Shown here one piece after another: positions 1 through 12,402 of a DNA stretch of 56,432 nt. Both the position numbers and the translations under genes were made by a program. The stretch's first letter is position 1; each line of letters starts with the position of its first letter. The stretch covers positions 1 to 56,432 of the forward strand of contig JAHJSA010000057.1 of the NCBI GenBank assembly GCA_018830645.1, given 5' to 3'. The DNA comes from Actinomycetota bacterium. GTDB lineage: Bacteria > Actinomycetota > Thermoleophilia > RBG-16-64-13. The notes beneath the pieces were generated by a model that saw only the letters and a program-made list of their open reading frames with translations, did not search any database and was not told the origin of the DNA.

Positions 1-1
1 A

Positions 2-643
2 GAGCTTTTCAAAGAGCTGCACGAAGCCGTCGTCGAGTACGAGGAAGACCGGGTAGCCACAGCCGCCCAAGCCGTCCTCGACGAAGGCTTCGACGCCTAT
101 GAAGCCATCATGGACGGTCTCGCTTCCGGTATGGAAGAGGTCGGCGTACTCTTCGACAGCCAGGAGTACTTCGTGCCCGAAGTCCTCATGTGCGCCGACG
201 CCCTCTACGCCGGCCTCGACATCCTGCGGCCCCACATCGACATGGCCGGTCGCGAGACCGTCCGGGGTGAAGTGGTCATCGGCGTGGTCGAAGGCGACGT
301 GCACGACATCGGCAAGAACCTGGTCAAGATGATGTTCGAGGTGGCCGGCTTCACCGTGCACGACCTCGGCGCCGACGTGCCGCTCGACCAGTTCGTGGAG
401 AAGCAGATCTCCACCAACTCCGACATCGTGGCGCTCTCGGCCATGATGACTACCACCATGATGGGCATGAAGAAGGCCATCGTGAAGCTCAAAGAGAAGA
501 ACCCGAACGTCATGATCATGATCGGCGGCGCTCCCGTCACCGGCGAGATCGCCGACATGTTCGGCGCCGACGGCTACTCCGAGAACGCCTCGAACGCCGT
601 CTCCGAAGCCATCAAGATGGTGGGCGCTCTTCGCAACATGTAG
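2..643 (+). CDS. corrinoid (B12-binding) methyl-carrier protein, 5' end outside window
   Basis: The reading frame is open from base 2, so the gene enters from upstream; 213 residues remain of the roughly 210-230 usual for MtaC/MtbC/MttC-type proteins. The N-terminal part is the helical methionine-synthase-like cap, with the motif SGMEEVGVLFDSQEYFVPEV. The C-terminal part is the Rossmann-like cobalamin domain with D-x-H-x-x-G in GDVHDIGKNLV; His at about residue 101 of the fragment is the expected lower cobalt ligand. Such proteins carry a methyl group between a substrate-specific methyltransferase and a second methyltransferase in the cytoplasm. The partner and substrate are not visible because the upstream DNA is missing. 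A terminator-like hairpin follows at 752-784. Confidence 0.9.
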   Translation, partial: ELFKELHEAVVEYEEDRVATAAQAVLDEGFDAYEAIMDGLASGMEEVGVLFDSQEYFVPEVLMCADALYAGLDILRPHIDMAGRETVRGEVVIGVVEGDVHDIGKNLVKMMFEVAGFTVHDLGADVPLDQFVEKQISTNSDIVALSAMMTTTMMGMKKAIVKLKEKNPNVMIMIGGAPVTGEIADMFGADGYSENASNAVSEAIKMVGALRNM

Positions 644-751
644 CACCCGGCACGCAGGAGGACGACCCCGGCGCGGTGCCTGTCTTGGGGCGCGCCGGGG
701 GGTGAGAGCGCAACCACCGGGGAACTCTCCGGCGGGCATAAGCGATCCCGT

Positions 752-784
752 AACGGCCGTGGCCCCGCGGCCGTTCGCTTTTCC
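752..784 (+). terminator. Rho-independent-like terminator after the corrinoid gene
   Basis: An 8-bp perfect stem, AACGGCCG at 752-759 pairing with CGGCCGTT at 768-775, has an 8-nt loop and is followed by CGCTTTTCC. The T-run is short, so termination is likely but not certain. It separates the corrinoid gene from the dehydratase gene. The rest of 644-835 was inspected for a cobalamin or SAM riboswitch; no recognisable consensus was seen. Confidence 0.6.
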
Positions 785-835
785 CCGTGCTATCGTGACG
801 CTCAGCACCAAGGCACGACCCCGGAGGCCGCCACG

Positions 836-2512
836 ATGGACCCGCAGCGACGCGACACCGACCTTCCCGACTACGCCCTCGTCGAACGTCGGCAGATGCT
901 GCGCGGCACGGGGCTCGGTGGCGAGGCGCTCGAGCGCATCCAGGTGGGCGTGGTGAGCAGCTGGGGTGAGGTCAACCCGGCCTCCGTGCACCTCGACAGG
1001 GTCACGCAGTGGGTGAAGGCCGGTGTGTGGGCGGCCGGCGGGACACCGCGTGAGTTCGTCATCAGCTCCATCTGCACCAGCATGGCCTGCAACGACCGCT
1101 AACATCTCCCCCACCGCGACCTGGTCGCGGGCTACATCGAGGCGGTGGCCGAGACCAACCTCCTCGATGCGTTGGTGTTCGTGCCGGTGTGCGACGATGT
1201 CATCCCGGGGCACCTGATGGCGGCGGCAAGACTCGATCTGCCGGCGGTGGTGGTCACGGGTGGCTACATGTCCCTGAACCGCAGAGCCGGCGCTCCCATC
1301 GACCCGTTGCAGGTGGCTTCGAAGCATCTGAACGCCTGCAAGGGCGGCGACATCGACCCTTCAGAGTTCGGGCAGATCGTCGACCGCCGCTGCCGCGGCA
1401 GCGGCGCCTGTCCGGTGATGGGCACGGCCAATACGTTGGCCGCTCTGGCGGAGGCGCTCGGCATGTCGCCGCCCGGCAACGCCGCCACGCCGGGTCCCGA
1501 CTCGCGCCTGCAACGACTGGCCTTCGAGGCTGGGCGACAGGTGGTCGAGTTACACCGGCGGGGCCTCACACCGTCGCAGATCATGACGCCGGCGGCGTTC
1601 GAGAACGCGGTGCGCGTGCTCATGGCGATCGGCGGGTCCACCAACGGAGTGCTGCACCTGCAGGCGGTGGCAGCCGAGTTCGACCTGGAGCTCACCCCGG
1701 AGCTCTTCAACCGCCTGAACGCCGAGACGCCGCTCATCTGCGACATCGTGCCCGGTGGATCGGGCGCCCACTACATGGCTGACCTCGACGAGGCCGGCGG
1801 CATCCCCGCCGTGCTCAAGGAGCTCGAGCCTTTGCTCGACACGACGGTGCTCACCGTCACCGGCAAGACGCTCGCGCGCGACCTTGAGGGCGTCCGCGTG
1901 CTCGACCGCGCCGTGATCCGCCCGCTCGACGACCCGCTCTCGCCTGAAGGCGGCCTGCGCTTCCTGCGGGGGTCGCTGGCGCCGAACGGCTGTCTGGTGA
2001 AGACGTCGGCGGTGCCGGACACCATGCTGCGCCACACGGGCCCCGCCCGCATCTTCACCTCCGAAGAGCTCGCGTGCGACGCGCTTGCCGACGGTTCGCT
2101 GGTAGCCGGGGACGTCGTCGTGCTGCGCTACACCGGGCCGAAGGGCGATCCGGGAATGCGCCTCCAGCAGAGGTTCCTGTGGCAGCTCGCCGCCCGTGGT
2201 CTCCATGATCGAGTGGCGTTCGTCACCGACGGACGGATCTCGGGCACCAACAAGGGCTGCGCGGTGACCCACGTGGGGCCGGAGGCGGCCGAAGGCGGAC
2301 CGCTCGCCTTCGTGGAGGAGGGCGACCGCATCGAGATCGACATCCCCGCCGGCACGATCGAGCTGGCGGTGCCCATCGAGGAGCTCGCCCGCCGCGGCGC
2401 CGCGTGGCGACCGCCGGCGCGGTCCGGGCGACGGAAGGGGTACCTCGATGTGTACGCGCGGCTGGCCAAGTCGGCGGACCGCGGGGCGGCGCTCGACTAC
2501 GACGGCGAGTAG
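836..2512 (+). pseudogene. IlvD/Edd-family dehydratase interrupted by an in-frame TAA
   Basis: Two open stretches, 836-1102 and 1103-2512, lie in the same frame and together make one dehydratase of about 558 codons. They are separated only by TAA at 1100-1102. The stop falls after ACNDR and before HLPHRDL, where family members have Tyr in an R-Y-x-L-P motif, so one change from TAC to TAA would explain it. The downstream part keeps the Fe-S cluster segments VCDDVIPGHL and GSGACPVMGTANT and the C-terminal GRISGTNKGCAVTHVGPEA. The N-terminal segment reads NPAS where many members have NPCN. A Shine-Dalgarno GGAGG precedes ATG 836. Family enzymes dehydrate dihydroxy acids or sugar acids; the substrate here is unknown. 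Restart at 1145 would lose the N-terminal segment. A sequencing error is the main alternative. Confidence 0.75.
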
Positions 2513-2560
2513 CGACCTGGGGGACCCGGGCAGCGTCCGCCGCCGGGCCGCGCTCTCGTT

Positions 2561-2640
2561 CGCCGGCGGACTCACTGCCTCGCCGGCGGACTCACTGCCT
2601 CGCCGGCGGACTCACTGCTCGGGGGGCGGACTCACGTCCA
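2561..2640. repeat. four-copy 20-bp tandem repeat
   Basis: Units begin at 2561, 2581, 2601 and 2621. Units one and two are identical, CGCCGGCGGACTCACTGCCT. Unit three differs in its last two bases and unit four is diverged at its start and end. It lies between the dehydratase stop and the stop of the minus-strand VOC gene, outside coding sequence. There are no unique spacers, so it is a minisatellite rather than a CRISPR. Confidence 0.9.
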
Positions 2641-2651
2641 CCGAGCGCGGC

Positions 2652-3032
2652 TCACCACTGCCTGATCTCTATCGCCAACCCATCTGGATCGAGCACTTCG
2701 GCCCGCCAGCCGCCCGCCGAAGGATACGAAGCCCGCGACACCTCGACCCCTTTCCCCGTCAGGTAGGCGAGGGCGTCGTCTATGTTGTCCACTTCAATGG
2801 CCATCATGCGGTAGCCGACGCGGGGGCCTGGGAGCACGGCCTCGGCCGGCTCTTCCAGGTCGAGCAGCTCCAGCACCGTGCCGCCCAGTTCGAGGAAGAC
2901 GATCTCCCGTAGGGGTGGGTTGCCGACGGGCACCCGTTCTCTGACGGTGAAGCCGAAGACCTCCGTGTAGAACGCGATCGAGCGCTCGTAGTCGGACGGC
3001 ACGATCTCCACGTGATCGATCCTCTTGAACAT
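2652..3032 (-). CDS. VOC/glyoxalase-fold protein
   Basis: The 126-residue length is typical for a single vicinal-oxygen-chelate module built from two beta-alpha-beta-beta-beta repeats. It starts FKRIDHVEIVPSDYERSIAF, with the repeat-1 His, and has Glu in FLELGGTVLEL; the second repeat contains GYRMMAIEVDNIDDAL and ends DPDGLAIEI. These are the usual metal-binding positions of glyoxalase I-like and methylmalonyl-CoA-epimerase-like proteins. The fold is clear but the substrate is not. The gene stands alone on the minus strand between the interrupted dehydratase and the DUF2779 gene. Confidence 0.85.
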   Translation of the reverse strand: MFKRIDHVEIVPSDYERSIAFYTEVFGFTVRERVPVGNPPLREIVFLELGGTVLELLDLEEPAEAVLPGPRVGYRMMAIEVDNIDDALAYLTGKGVEVSRASYPSAGGWRAEVLDPDGLAIEIRQW

Positions 3033-3228
3033 CCTCGTCTCCCTCGAGTCGGTTCACGGGCGCGCCCAGCCGGGCACGCGATACGTCAGGCTGTGCGATA
3101 CGCTGCGCGATCCTTCCGGGTGCGCGGTCTTTCTGTCCGCCACGAAGTGTAGGATATCGGTTGGGTGCTCCGCGAAGCGAGCCGTGCATCGGGTCACGGC
3201 GAGACGTGGGTCGCCCTTGGAGGAACCC

Positions 3229-4728
3229 ATGCCCCGAGAACACAGGCTTTCGAAATCACGATTCCAGGCCGGCCTGCAGTGCCACAAACGGCTGTGGCTG
3301 GCGTCCAACGCGCGCGAGTTGGCAGACCCGGTCACGGAGTTCCAGCAGGCCATCTTCGACCAGGGGCACCGCGTGGGCGAGTTGGCCCGCGAGCGCTTCC
3401 CCCGGGGGACGCTGGTCGCGGAGGATCACACGCAGACCGAGGAGGCCCTGTCCCGCACGGCCGACCTTCTGGCCGCCGGAGCCTCCCCCATCCACGAAGC
3501 CGCCTTGAAGTACGACGGAGTGCTCGTGCGTGTCGACGTACTCACGCGCAACGGCGAGGGCACGTGGGATCTGATCGAGGTGAAGTCCGGCGCTTCGGTC
3601 AAGCAGACGCACATCACCGATGCGGCGATACAGACCTACGTGCTGCGCGGGGCCGGTCTGGAGGTGGGCCGGGTCTTCGTGATGCACCTCGACACGAGCT
3701 ACGTCTACGAAGGCGGCGACTACGACCTCCAAGCGCTGTTCCGGCAGACGGAGGTGACCGAGCAGGTCGAAGAGTACCTTCCGGAGATCCCGAGCCTCCT
3801 CGCCGAGATGAAGGAGATACTTGACGGGGAATGTCCCGACGTACCCATCGGGAAGCACTGCGGCTCTCCCTATGAGTGTGCGTTCGTCGGCCACTGCCAC
3901 GCGTTCCTGCCCGACTTCCCCGTCACCCAGATCCCGCGCATCGCCTCCGAGGTGCTCGACGCCCTTCTCGCCGAGGGCATCCGCTCGATGCGCGACGTGC
4001 CGCCCGTCTTCCCAGGCCTTACCGCTACCCAACACAAGGCGTGCGACGTCGTGCGGCGCGGCACGCCACACTTCGAGCCTGCGCTGCTCGAAGAACTGGC
4101 CGAACTCCGGTATCCCCTGCACTTCCTCGATTTCGAGACCTTCGCCCCCGCGCTCCCCCTGCACCCGGGCACCACTTCGTACCAGACGCTCCCGGTGCAG
4201 TGGTCGTGTCACACGATGCTCGCAGACGGTTCCCTCGAACACCGAGAGTTCCTGCACGTGCATGCCACCGACCCTCGCCCCCCGTTCGCCGAGAGCCTGC
4301 TCTCGGCGCTCACCGGGGAGGGTTCGGTCGTGGTCTACTCGAGCTTCGAGAACACGGTGCTCGGCAATCTCGCCACTGCGCTCCCTCACCTCGCCGAGCC
4401 CATCACCTCCGTGCAGGCCCGCCTCTTCGACCTACTCCCGGTGATCGGCCGCAACGTCGAACACCCGGAGTTCCGTGGGCGCCTCTCCCTGAAGATGGTC
4501 CTACCGGCGCTGGTCGCGGACCTCTCGTATGAGGACCAGGCCGTCGCCGACGGAGGCACCGCAATGCTCAGGTACGAAGCGGCCATCACGGGCGGCCTCT
4601 CGGAGGCGGAGCGTGAGGAGACCTTCCGCGCGTTGCGCGCCTACTGCGCCGTCGACACCCTCGGGCTGGTGCGCGTCTATCAGGCTTTGCTGGCAGGGTG
4701 CGACGGGCGCGGGGTCCTCTTACCGTGA
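3229..4728 (+). CDS. DUF2779 protein: Cas4/RecB-like nuclease domain plus DEDD-like C-terminal domain
   Basis: The product has 499 residues starting at ATG 3229, chosen because GGAGGA lies just upstream; the frame stays open to 3025 but that extension looks non-coding. The N-terminal half resembles PD-(D/E)xK nucleases, with VRVDVLTR followed by LIEVKSG. It has Cys in LQCHKRLWL and a C-x5-C-x5-C group in KHCGSPYECAFVGHC, an arrangement like the iron-sulfur cluster of Cas4 and AddB. The C-terminal half begins with LHFLDFETF, like DEDD 3'-5' exonucleases, and ends with AYCAVDTLGLVRVY. No cas genes or spacers are nearby, so it is more likely a stand-alone DNA-processing protein. The last 9 bp overlap the convergent permease. 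Confidence 0.8.
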   Translation: MPREHRLSKSRFQAGLQCHKRLWLASNARELADPVTEFQQAIFDQGHRVGELARERFPRGTLVAEDHTQTEEALSRTADLLAAGASPIHEAALKYDGVLVRVDVLTRNGEGTWDLIEVKSGASVKQTHITDAAIQTYVLRGAGLEVGRVFVMHLDTSYVYEGGDYDLQALFRQTEVTEQVEEYLPEIPSLLAEMKEILDGECPDVPIGKHCGSPYECAFVGHCHAFLPDFPVTQIPRIASEVLDALLAEGIRSMRDVPPVFPGLTATQHKACDVVRRGTPHFEPALLEELAELRYPLHFLDFETFAPALPLHPGTTSYQTLPVQWSCHTMLADGSLEHREFLHVHATDPRPPFAESLLSALTGEGSVVVYSSFENTVLGNLATALPHLAEPITSVQARLFDLLPVIGRNVEHPEFRGRLSLKMVLPALVADLSYEDQAVADGGTAMLRYEAAITGGLSEAEREETFRALRAYCAVDTLGLVRVYQALLAGCDGRGVLLP

Positions 4729-5736
4729 AGAAGCCGCGATGCCCGCGCGCACGAGCGCCCCGCCGAGCCACTGGATCGGCGACATCGTCTCGCGGAAGAA
4801 CCCCCACGAGACGAGCGCCGACACCAACGGGATCACGAGGAGGTGCACGCTCCCCCGGGCCACGGCTCCCCGCCTGATCCCTGCGTTCAAGGCGAGGAAG
4901 GCGGCGGTGGAGGTGACCAAACCCAGCCACACCAGCGCGGAGACCGACGCGAGACTTGGCGCCACGGCCAACGGACCCTGAGTCACGGCCACCACTCCAA
5001 GGACAGGCAGGGAGAGCGCGAAGGTGAAGAAGGAGAGTTCTTCCGGCGTCACTCCCATCTTGTCTCGCCAGAGTTGCCCAAGGATCACGTAGGAGCCGAA
5101 CGACAACGCGGCCACCAAAGCTAGACCGTCTCCGGCGGCCCCATCGGCCGAGAAGAACGAGAGGAAGCGGCCGTTGCTGAGAACGAGGTAGGCGCCGGAC
5201 AGCGCGAGCGCGAGCCCCACGAGGCTCCGCCCCCGGGCGCGTTCGCGCAGGATGGCGGGAGCCGCCACCGCGATGAGGGCCGGGTAGATCGACACGAGGA
5301 AGGCCGCGTTCACCGGGGTGGAGAGCTTCACGGCGTAGTTCTGCACCGGCCAGAACACACCGGCTCCGGCCAGAGCCACGACGCCAAGCCGCAGCCACGA
5401 GCCCGGCGACGGGCGGGCCGAGAAGGAACGCGTCGCCAGCAACCATCCGCCCAGACTGGCGGTGCCGATCACCGCCCGCCAGAAGGCGATCGAAAGCGGG
5501 GTGAAGCCACCGATGGCCACGCTGATCATCGGGAACGCCGTGCCGTAGGCCACGCCGGCCATGAGCGGCAGCCAGGGAGTGAGACGGCTGCCGGGTCCCG
5601 CTTCGGATCCTGCACCGGCGCCGGTCCCCTGACGGGGTTGCGATGTGGGCGTGCGTGAACCGATCAGTGTGCGTCTCCCCCGGGCGAATGAGGCCTCCCC
5701 ACACGACCGGTGTCGGCGGCGCGGGCGGCCGGACAA
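4720..5736 (-). CDS. EamA/DMT-family permease
   Basis: The reading frame gives 338 residues, slightly long for the family (about 280-310). The extra length is a basic, Gly/Pro-rich N-terminus of about 55 residues before the first hydrophobic segment, WLPLMAGVAYGTAFPMISVA, so translation may start inside the annotated frame. About ten hydrophobic segments follow in two EamA repeats; the first repeat has PLSIAFWRAVIGTASLGGW and the second has LGLVTSTAAFLALNAGIRRG. DMT permeases move metabolites, often amino acids or related compounds, across the cytoplasmic membrane, frequently outward. The substrate cannot be told. The gene converges on the DUF2779 gene with a 9-bp overlap. Confidence 0.85.
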   Translation of the reverse strand: MSGRPRRRHRSCGEASFARGRRTLIGSRTPTSQPRQGTGAGAGSEAGPGSRLTPWLPLMAGVAYGTAFPMISVAIGGFTPLSIAFWRAVIGTASLGGWLLATRSFSARPSPGSWLRLGVVALAGAGVFWPVQNYAVKLSTPVNAAFLVSIYPALIAVAAPAILRERARGRSLVGLALALSGAYLVLSNGRFLSFFSADGAAGDGLALVAALSFGSYVILGQLWRDKMGVTPEELSFFTFALSLPVLGVVAVTQGPLAVAPSLASVSALVWLGLVTSTAAFLALNAGIRRGAVARGSVHLLVIPLVSALVSWGFFRETMSPIQWLGGALVRAGIAASSR

Positions 5737-5972
5737 GAAGCTGAGGCTACCACAGCGTCGAAGACCGGCGCTCGCCTTCTGCCCGCCGCGGCACAGGGTC
5801 TGTGCATGTCGCCGCGGCGGGTCTCACGGCGCCCCCCTCGGCCGGTCTCCGGCCGCCCTCGGCGCTGTCGCTGGTCTCACGGCGGCCTTGACGGCCGCCA
5901 CCCGCACCCGTAGCCTGGGTGCGGCTGACGGCCCGCGTGGGCTCGACTCCATCAATCTGGGGGAGTGACGAG

Positions 5973-7346
5973 TTGATAAGGAAGACCGTGCTCCTGGTGA
6001 CCAACCTCGACACCAGGGGAGCAGAGTTCGCCGCCGTACGGGACCTGGTCGCAGGCCAGGAAGTGGCCACCATCCTCATGGACGTCAGCATGGAACAGCT
6101 GCCGCCCTTCCCCGGCGACATCACGTGCGAGGAGGTCGCGACCGCCGGCGGCATGACCATCGAGGCCGTCCGAGCGACGTATCCGACGGAGCGCAAGATC
6201 GCCGTCGACTGCATGATCCGCGGCGGTGGGGCGATCGCACAGCGGCTCTACCGCGAGAGCAAGATCCACGGCGTTCTCGGCGTCGGCGGAGCTACCGGCA
6301 CCCTGATCTGCACCAGCATCATGAAGCACCTCCCGTTCGGTGTACCCAAGGTCATGGCTTCCTCCGTGGGCAGCCACCCGAGCTATGTCGGACGGTATGT
6401 CGGCACCCGGGACATCATGATGCTCAACACCGTAGTGGACGTCGTGGGCCTGAACCCGCTCCTCTGGAGTCAGTACGCGAACGCTGTCGGCGCGGTATGT
6501 GGCGCGGTGCGGGTGGCCGGCGCGGTGATGCCGGGGGCGGAGCTTGGTGGCGGTGCCCAACTCCGCCGCGACGGCGGAGCGGCTACCAGAGCGACTGCCG
6601 ACTCCGTAGCGCCCGCAAGCGACGCAACACCCACCGGCGCCGTCGGCGGATCGTGGTCGGAACGCGCCAAGGCCCCGGTCATCGGAGTCACCTCCTTCGG
6701 GTTCGCCGAGCGCTCGGTAGAGCGGGTGGTGGAACGCCTGCGCGAGTCTGGATTCGAGCCGGTGCCGTTCCACGCGCAGGGCCGGGGTGACCGTGCCATG
6801 GACGAGCTCATCCGCGACGGGATGCTCAGCGGGGTGGTCGACGTGGTCACGCGCGGTGTCGGCGAGGAACTGCTGGGCGGGAACTGTGCCGCCGGCACCG
6901 ACCGCATCCTGGCCGCCGCGGAGTGCGGGCTTCCCCAGGTGTTGGCCCCGAGCGGCCTCGACATGCTGTCGGTGGGAGGACAGCCTGGTTGGCAGGAGCG
7001 ATTCTCCGGCCGGGCATTCGCAGTGATCGACGAGCTTCGCGTCGAGGTGCGCACCTCCGCCGAGGAGTGTAGGCAGATAGCCGGTCTGGTCGCCGAGAGG
7101 CTGAACCGGGCGGCGGCGCCGTACCTGTTCCTTATACCGGGGCGCGGCTGGTCGTCGCTCGGTCGGGCCGGCGCGGCCCTCAACGACCCCGAAGCCGACG
7201 CCGCCTTCGCGGACGAACTGCGCCGCCGACTGCGCGAGCCCGCCCGCGTCCGCGACGTCGACACCGACGGCTACTCCCCCGAGTTCGGCGACGCCTGCGC
7301 CGCCGCGTTCTTCGAGGTGTGGGCCGAGGGACAAGGATCGGCGTGA
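5973..7346 (+). CDS. Tm-1-like ATP-binding (UPF0261) protein
   Basis: The product has 457 residues from TTG 5973, preferred to ATG 5919 because GGGGGAG at 5959-5965 gives a 7-nt spacing and the protein then begins IRKTVLLVTNLDTRGAE, the family's N-terminal strand and DTRG loop. The glycine-rich segments GVLGVGGATGTLICTS and KVMASSVGSHPSY are also present. A low-complexity Gly/Ala/Thr stretch near residues 190-235 separates the two lobes and makes the protein longer than usual. Bacterial members often sit beside a TIM-barrel partner, which is absent here. The biochemical role is not established. Upstream, a 12-bp direct repeat, GGTCTCACGGCG, occurs at 5820 and 5873. Confidence 0.8.
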   Translation: MIRKTVLLVTNLDTRGAEFAAVRDLVAGQEVATILMDVSMEQLPPFPGDITCEEVATAGGMTIEAVRATYPTERKIAVDCMIRGGGAIAQRLYRESKIHGVLGVGGATGTLICTSIMKHLPFGVPKVMASSVGSHPSYVGRYVGTRDIMMLNTVVDVVGLNPLLWSQYANAVGAVCGAVRVAGAVMPGAELGGGAQLRRDGGAATRATADSVAPASDATPTGAVGGSWSERAKAPVIGVTSFGFAERSVERVVERLRESGFEPVPFHAQGRGDRAMDELIRDGMLSGVVDVVTRGVGEELLGGNCAAGTDRILAAAECGLPQVLAPSGLDMLSVGGQPGWQERFSGRAFAVIDELRVEVRTSAEECRQIAGLVAERLNRAAAPYLFLIPGRGWSSLGRAGAALNDPEADAAFADELRRRLREPARVRDVDTDGYSPEFGDACAAAFFEVWAEGQGSA

Positions 7347-7410
7347 TAGAGCGCGCACCGGGGCCGAGATCGACACCATCGCAGGAATGATGCTCGCCCG
7401 CGGCCTACCG

Positions 7411-10554
<3,144 letters not shown>

Positions 10555-10947
10555 GGATGCGCCGCCTGCAACAAAGCCCAGCCGTGAGCAGACGGCATTG
10601 GCTGGTGCAGTGTCATCGCGACATCGCGACGCGATTGGTGTCGCGAAAGAGGCCACTGCGACGATTGACGGCGCGCAACGGGGCCGCTACTGTATCCCTG
10701 GGACTGGGGATTTTCGGTCGGCAAGTGGCCGCGGCGGAGTCGTCGGGGTCTTTTGCTCTTCACGGGAACACCTTGAGACCCCGCCCGGCCCAGTCGCCCC
10801 TCCTGTCCGTGCAGTATCCTGCTCTGATCGCCACCATCACTGGTGTTCTGGCTGGATAGCGGAGAATGTCGGCCAACACTACCTCTATCCGGCCACGCCG
10901 GCCGGTTCCGTGGCCGGATTGCCCAGTACTGGTCCCGGCAGGCCATC
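10555..10947. other. 393-bp stretch without a supported gene between the hsdS-side remnant and hsdR
   Basis: All frames were read. The open frames here, including one of 150 codons on the minus strand from 11003, have no recognisable domain and no ribosome site. The stretch follows a 24-codon gene fragment coupled to hsdS, so it is most simply read as decayed remains of an accessory gene and/or the hsdR promoter region. Confidence 0.5.
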
Positions 10948-11022
10948 TCAGACGACCTCGACTGATCGCCGCATGACTTCGATTGCCCTTTGCGTGAGCT
11001 CACGCGGATGGAGTTTCGCCAT
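10948..11022 (-). pseudogene. 24-codon remnant of a gene once coupled to hsdS
   Basis: ATG at 11022 overlaps the hsdS stop as TGATG, the usual geometry of translational coupling. The peptide, beginning [20 protein letters not shown], ends at TGA 10948 after 24 residues. The pattern of a short polar start and an amphipathic helix resembles the N-terminus of deaminase-like proteins (for example RAIE-type starts in the RibD/dCMP-deaminase group), but this is too short to prove homology. No continuation was found in other frames, so most of the gene is lost or the peptide is only a coupled mini-ORF. Confidence 0.35.
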
Positions 11023-12311
11023 CAAACCGGCCTCCCGATGAACCGTTCCGCGTCCTTCACCAGCACCTCGCCGGAGATGAGCTTTGGCAGCAGCGTGTCG
11101 CGTAGGGCGGAGAGTGTGCCCGTCTCTGCCTCGTTAGCTGCAACCTTTGAGAGCATCGAACTGGCGACGCCCGAGAAGGATTGCATTACCTTGGCGTCCG
11201 ACTTCACCACTTGCGTTGCAGCCACCACTTCGGGCCGCACAGCTGGGTAGGCCGCCCCATCGGCCAAGTGCGCGAGACGCTCAATGTTCTCCGGAGCGCT
11301 GGCTGCCAGGTACACGAACTCTGCGTACTGGCACTTATCGGGTCGAAGAACCGCGAAACCAGTACTCCCGGTAAGGCCATCGGCCGAGATCAAGGCGTAA
11401 GAGCCGTTACCTGGTCGGACAGTCCCGACGATCGTGTCCGGCGGGCGAAGTACTCGTTGGGCCCTGCTCGGCGCGTCCACCGTGGAGTAGCTGGTCACTG
11501 CATCAATGCGGCCCCACTTCGTGTTGGAAAGATCGACGTATTCGATCACTTCTGGCCGCGTCTCTCTCGACCACGACTCTGGGTTGAGTGTTGCAAGATC
11601 AGAAAGAGTGGCTGCGTCCCACCCCCTCGGAATCTCCCCCAGCTTCGAGTCCTCGAAGGATTCCGGGAAGAGGTCGGCGAGGGGCTGGGGCAGGCCGGGG
11701 TCGCGGCCTTCGGCCTTGGCGCGGACGGGGTCGAAGTCCACGAACCACGACTTGAAGAGCGAGCGCGCCATCGCCTCCAGCGTCTCGTTCGTCCGCCGGT
11801 TCAGCTCGATCTTGTCGTCAAGCGTGCCGAGGATGTGGGCGATGGCGCGTTGTTCAACAAGCGGGGGGAGGACAAATCGAAGCCGTTCAAAATCGCCTTT
11901 GTTCAAGATCGGGGTCCGAGATCCACCCGCCCCCAGCCCAAAGAGCTCATCACGCCGATTTCGGAGCGAATAGTAGACAAATCGAGCATCAGCAATCTTC
12001 GGCTCCACGACGATCGAGTTGATTTGTTGATTCGTAATCGTCGGCCGATCAATCAATACTGCCTTTCCCATTTGCCAGCCGATGCAAGACACGCCAACGC
12101 CTTCAGGAACAAGGCAGCGGGCAAGTTGTACCGCTCCGTGTGCCGAAAGGGTACGGGCGGGATGCTCCACTCGACGTTGGTCGGCCAAGTCTGAAGGAGT
12201 CAGAAACGGCACATCGCCACCGTAGTACGCGGGATCATTTCCTGGTGGTGTTCGGCCGGTCACAACACGGCCAAGGTCACCGATCCGTACTATGCGCCAC
12301 TCACCCCCCAT
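11022..12311 (-). CDS. hsdS: type I restriction-modification specificity subunit (HsdS)
   Basis: The product has 429 residues, normal for HsdS, with two target-recognition domains separated by helical conserved regions. TRD1 starts [20 protein letters not shown] and ends [20 protein letters not shown], which is central conserved region 1. TRD2 starts [20 protein letters not shown], and the distal helix runs [17 protein letters not shown]. The ATG at 12311 is used because it matches the MGGEWR start and lies inside the preceding mini-ORF, 8 nt before that ORF's stop; a longer frame reaches 12347 without a ribosome site. HsdS sets the DNA sequence recognised by HsdM2S and by the full HsdR2M2S complex. 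The gene is intact, so target specificity is probably retained. Confidence 0.93.
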   Translation of the reverse strand: MGGEWRIVRIGDLGRVVTGRTPPGNDPAYYGGDVPFLTPSDLADQRRVEHPARTLSAHGAVQLARCLVPEGVGVSCIGWQMGKAVLIDRPTITNQQINSIVVEPKIADARFVYYSLRNRRDELFGLGAGGSRTPILNKGDFERLRFVLPPLVEQRAIAHILGTLDDKIELNRRTNETLEAMARSLFKSWFVDFDPVRAKAEGRDPGLPQPLADLFPESFEDSKLGEIPRGWDAATLSDLATLNPESWSRETRPEVIEYVDLSNTKWGRIDAVTSYSTVDAPSRAQRVLRPPDTIVGTVRPGNGSYALISADGLTGSTGFAVLRPDKCQYAEFVYLAASAPENIERLAHLADGAAYPAVRPEVVAATQVVKSDAKVMQSFSGVASSMLSKVAANEAETGTLSALRDTLLPKLISGEVLVKDAERFIGRPV

Positions 12312-12402
12312 ACCCAAGCTCCCTAAGGTTGGCGGCAATGGCGGCATCGAGCGTCGCGACCTCGGCCTGCTGCTCGCGCAGCGTCGCGGTGCGCCGCTTC
12401 AT
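12301..12402 (-). CDS. 33-residue free-standing copy of the hsdM C-terminal tail
   Basis: A mini-ORF starts at ATG 12402, overlapping the DUF1016 stop as ATGA, and ends at TGA 12301. Its peptide contains [20 protein letters not shown] followed by RELGYGG, which matches the HsdM C-terminus ([19 protein letters not shown] then RELGYG). The hsdS ATG lies within its Gly-Tyr-Gly codons, 8 nt upstream of its stop. Only the last helix of HsdM is present, with no methyltransferase fold, so it is either a vestige of a former hsdM or a mini-ORF kept for translational coupling of hsdS. A stable protein of this size is unproven. Confidence 0.7.
   Translation of the reverse strand: MKRRTATLREQQAEVATLDAAIAANLRELGYGG

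Noticed and set aside
644-835. possible cobalamin or SAM riboswitch between corrinoid and dehydratase genes
   Set aside because: No conserved core of either class could be read; only a terminator-like hairpin is evident.
1103-1144. loss of about nine codons at the dehydratase stop
   Set aside because: Considered because the GIAMGHEGM motif of classical IlvD is absent, but the flanking residues also differ and the spacing is close to that of the family, so a subfamily difference plus one nonsense change is simpler.
2561-2640. possible CRISPR array
   Set aside because: Units are contiguous 20-mers with no spacers and no cas genes; the Cas4-like DUF2779 gene nearby is not sufficient.
3025-3228. 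68-codon extension of the DUF2779 gene
   Set aside because: It overlaps the divergent VOC gene start and lacks a ribosome site, while ATG 3229 has GGAGGA.
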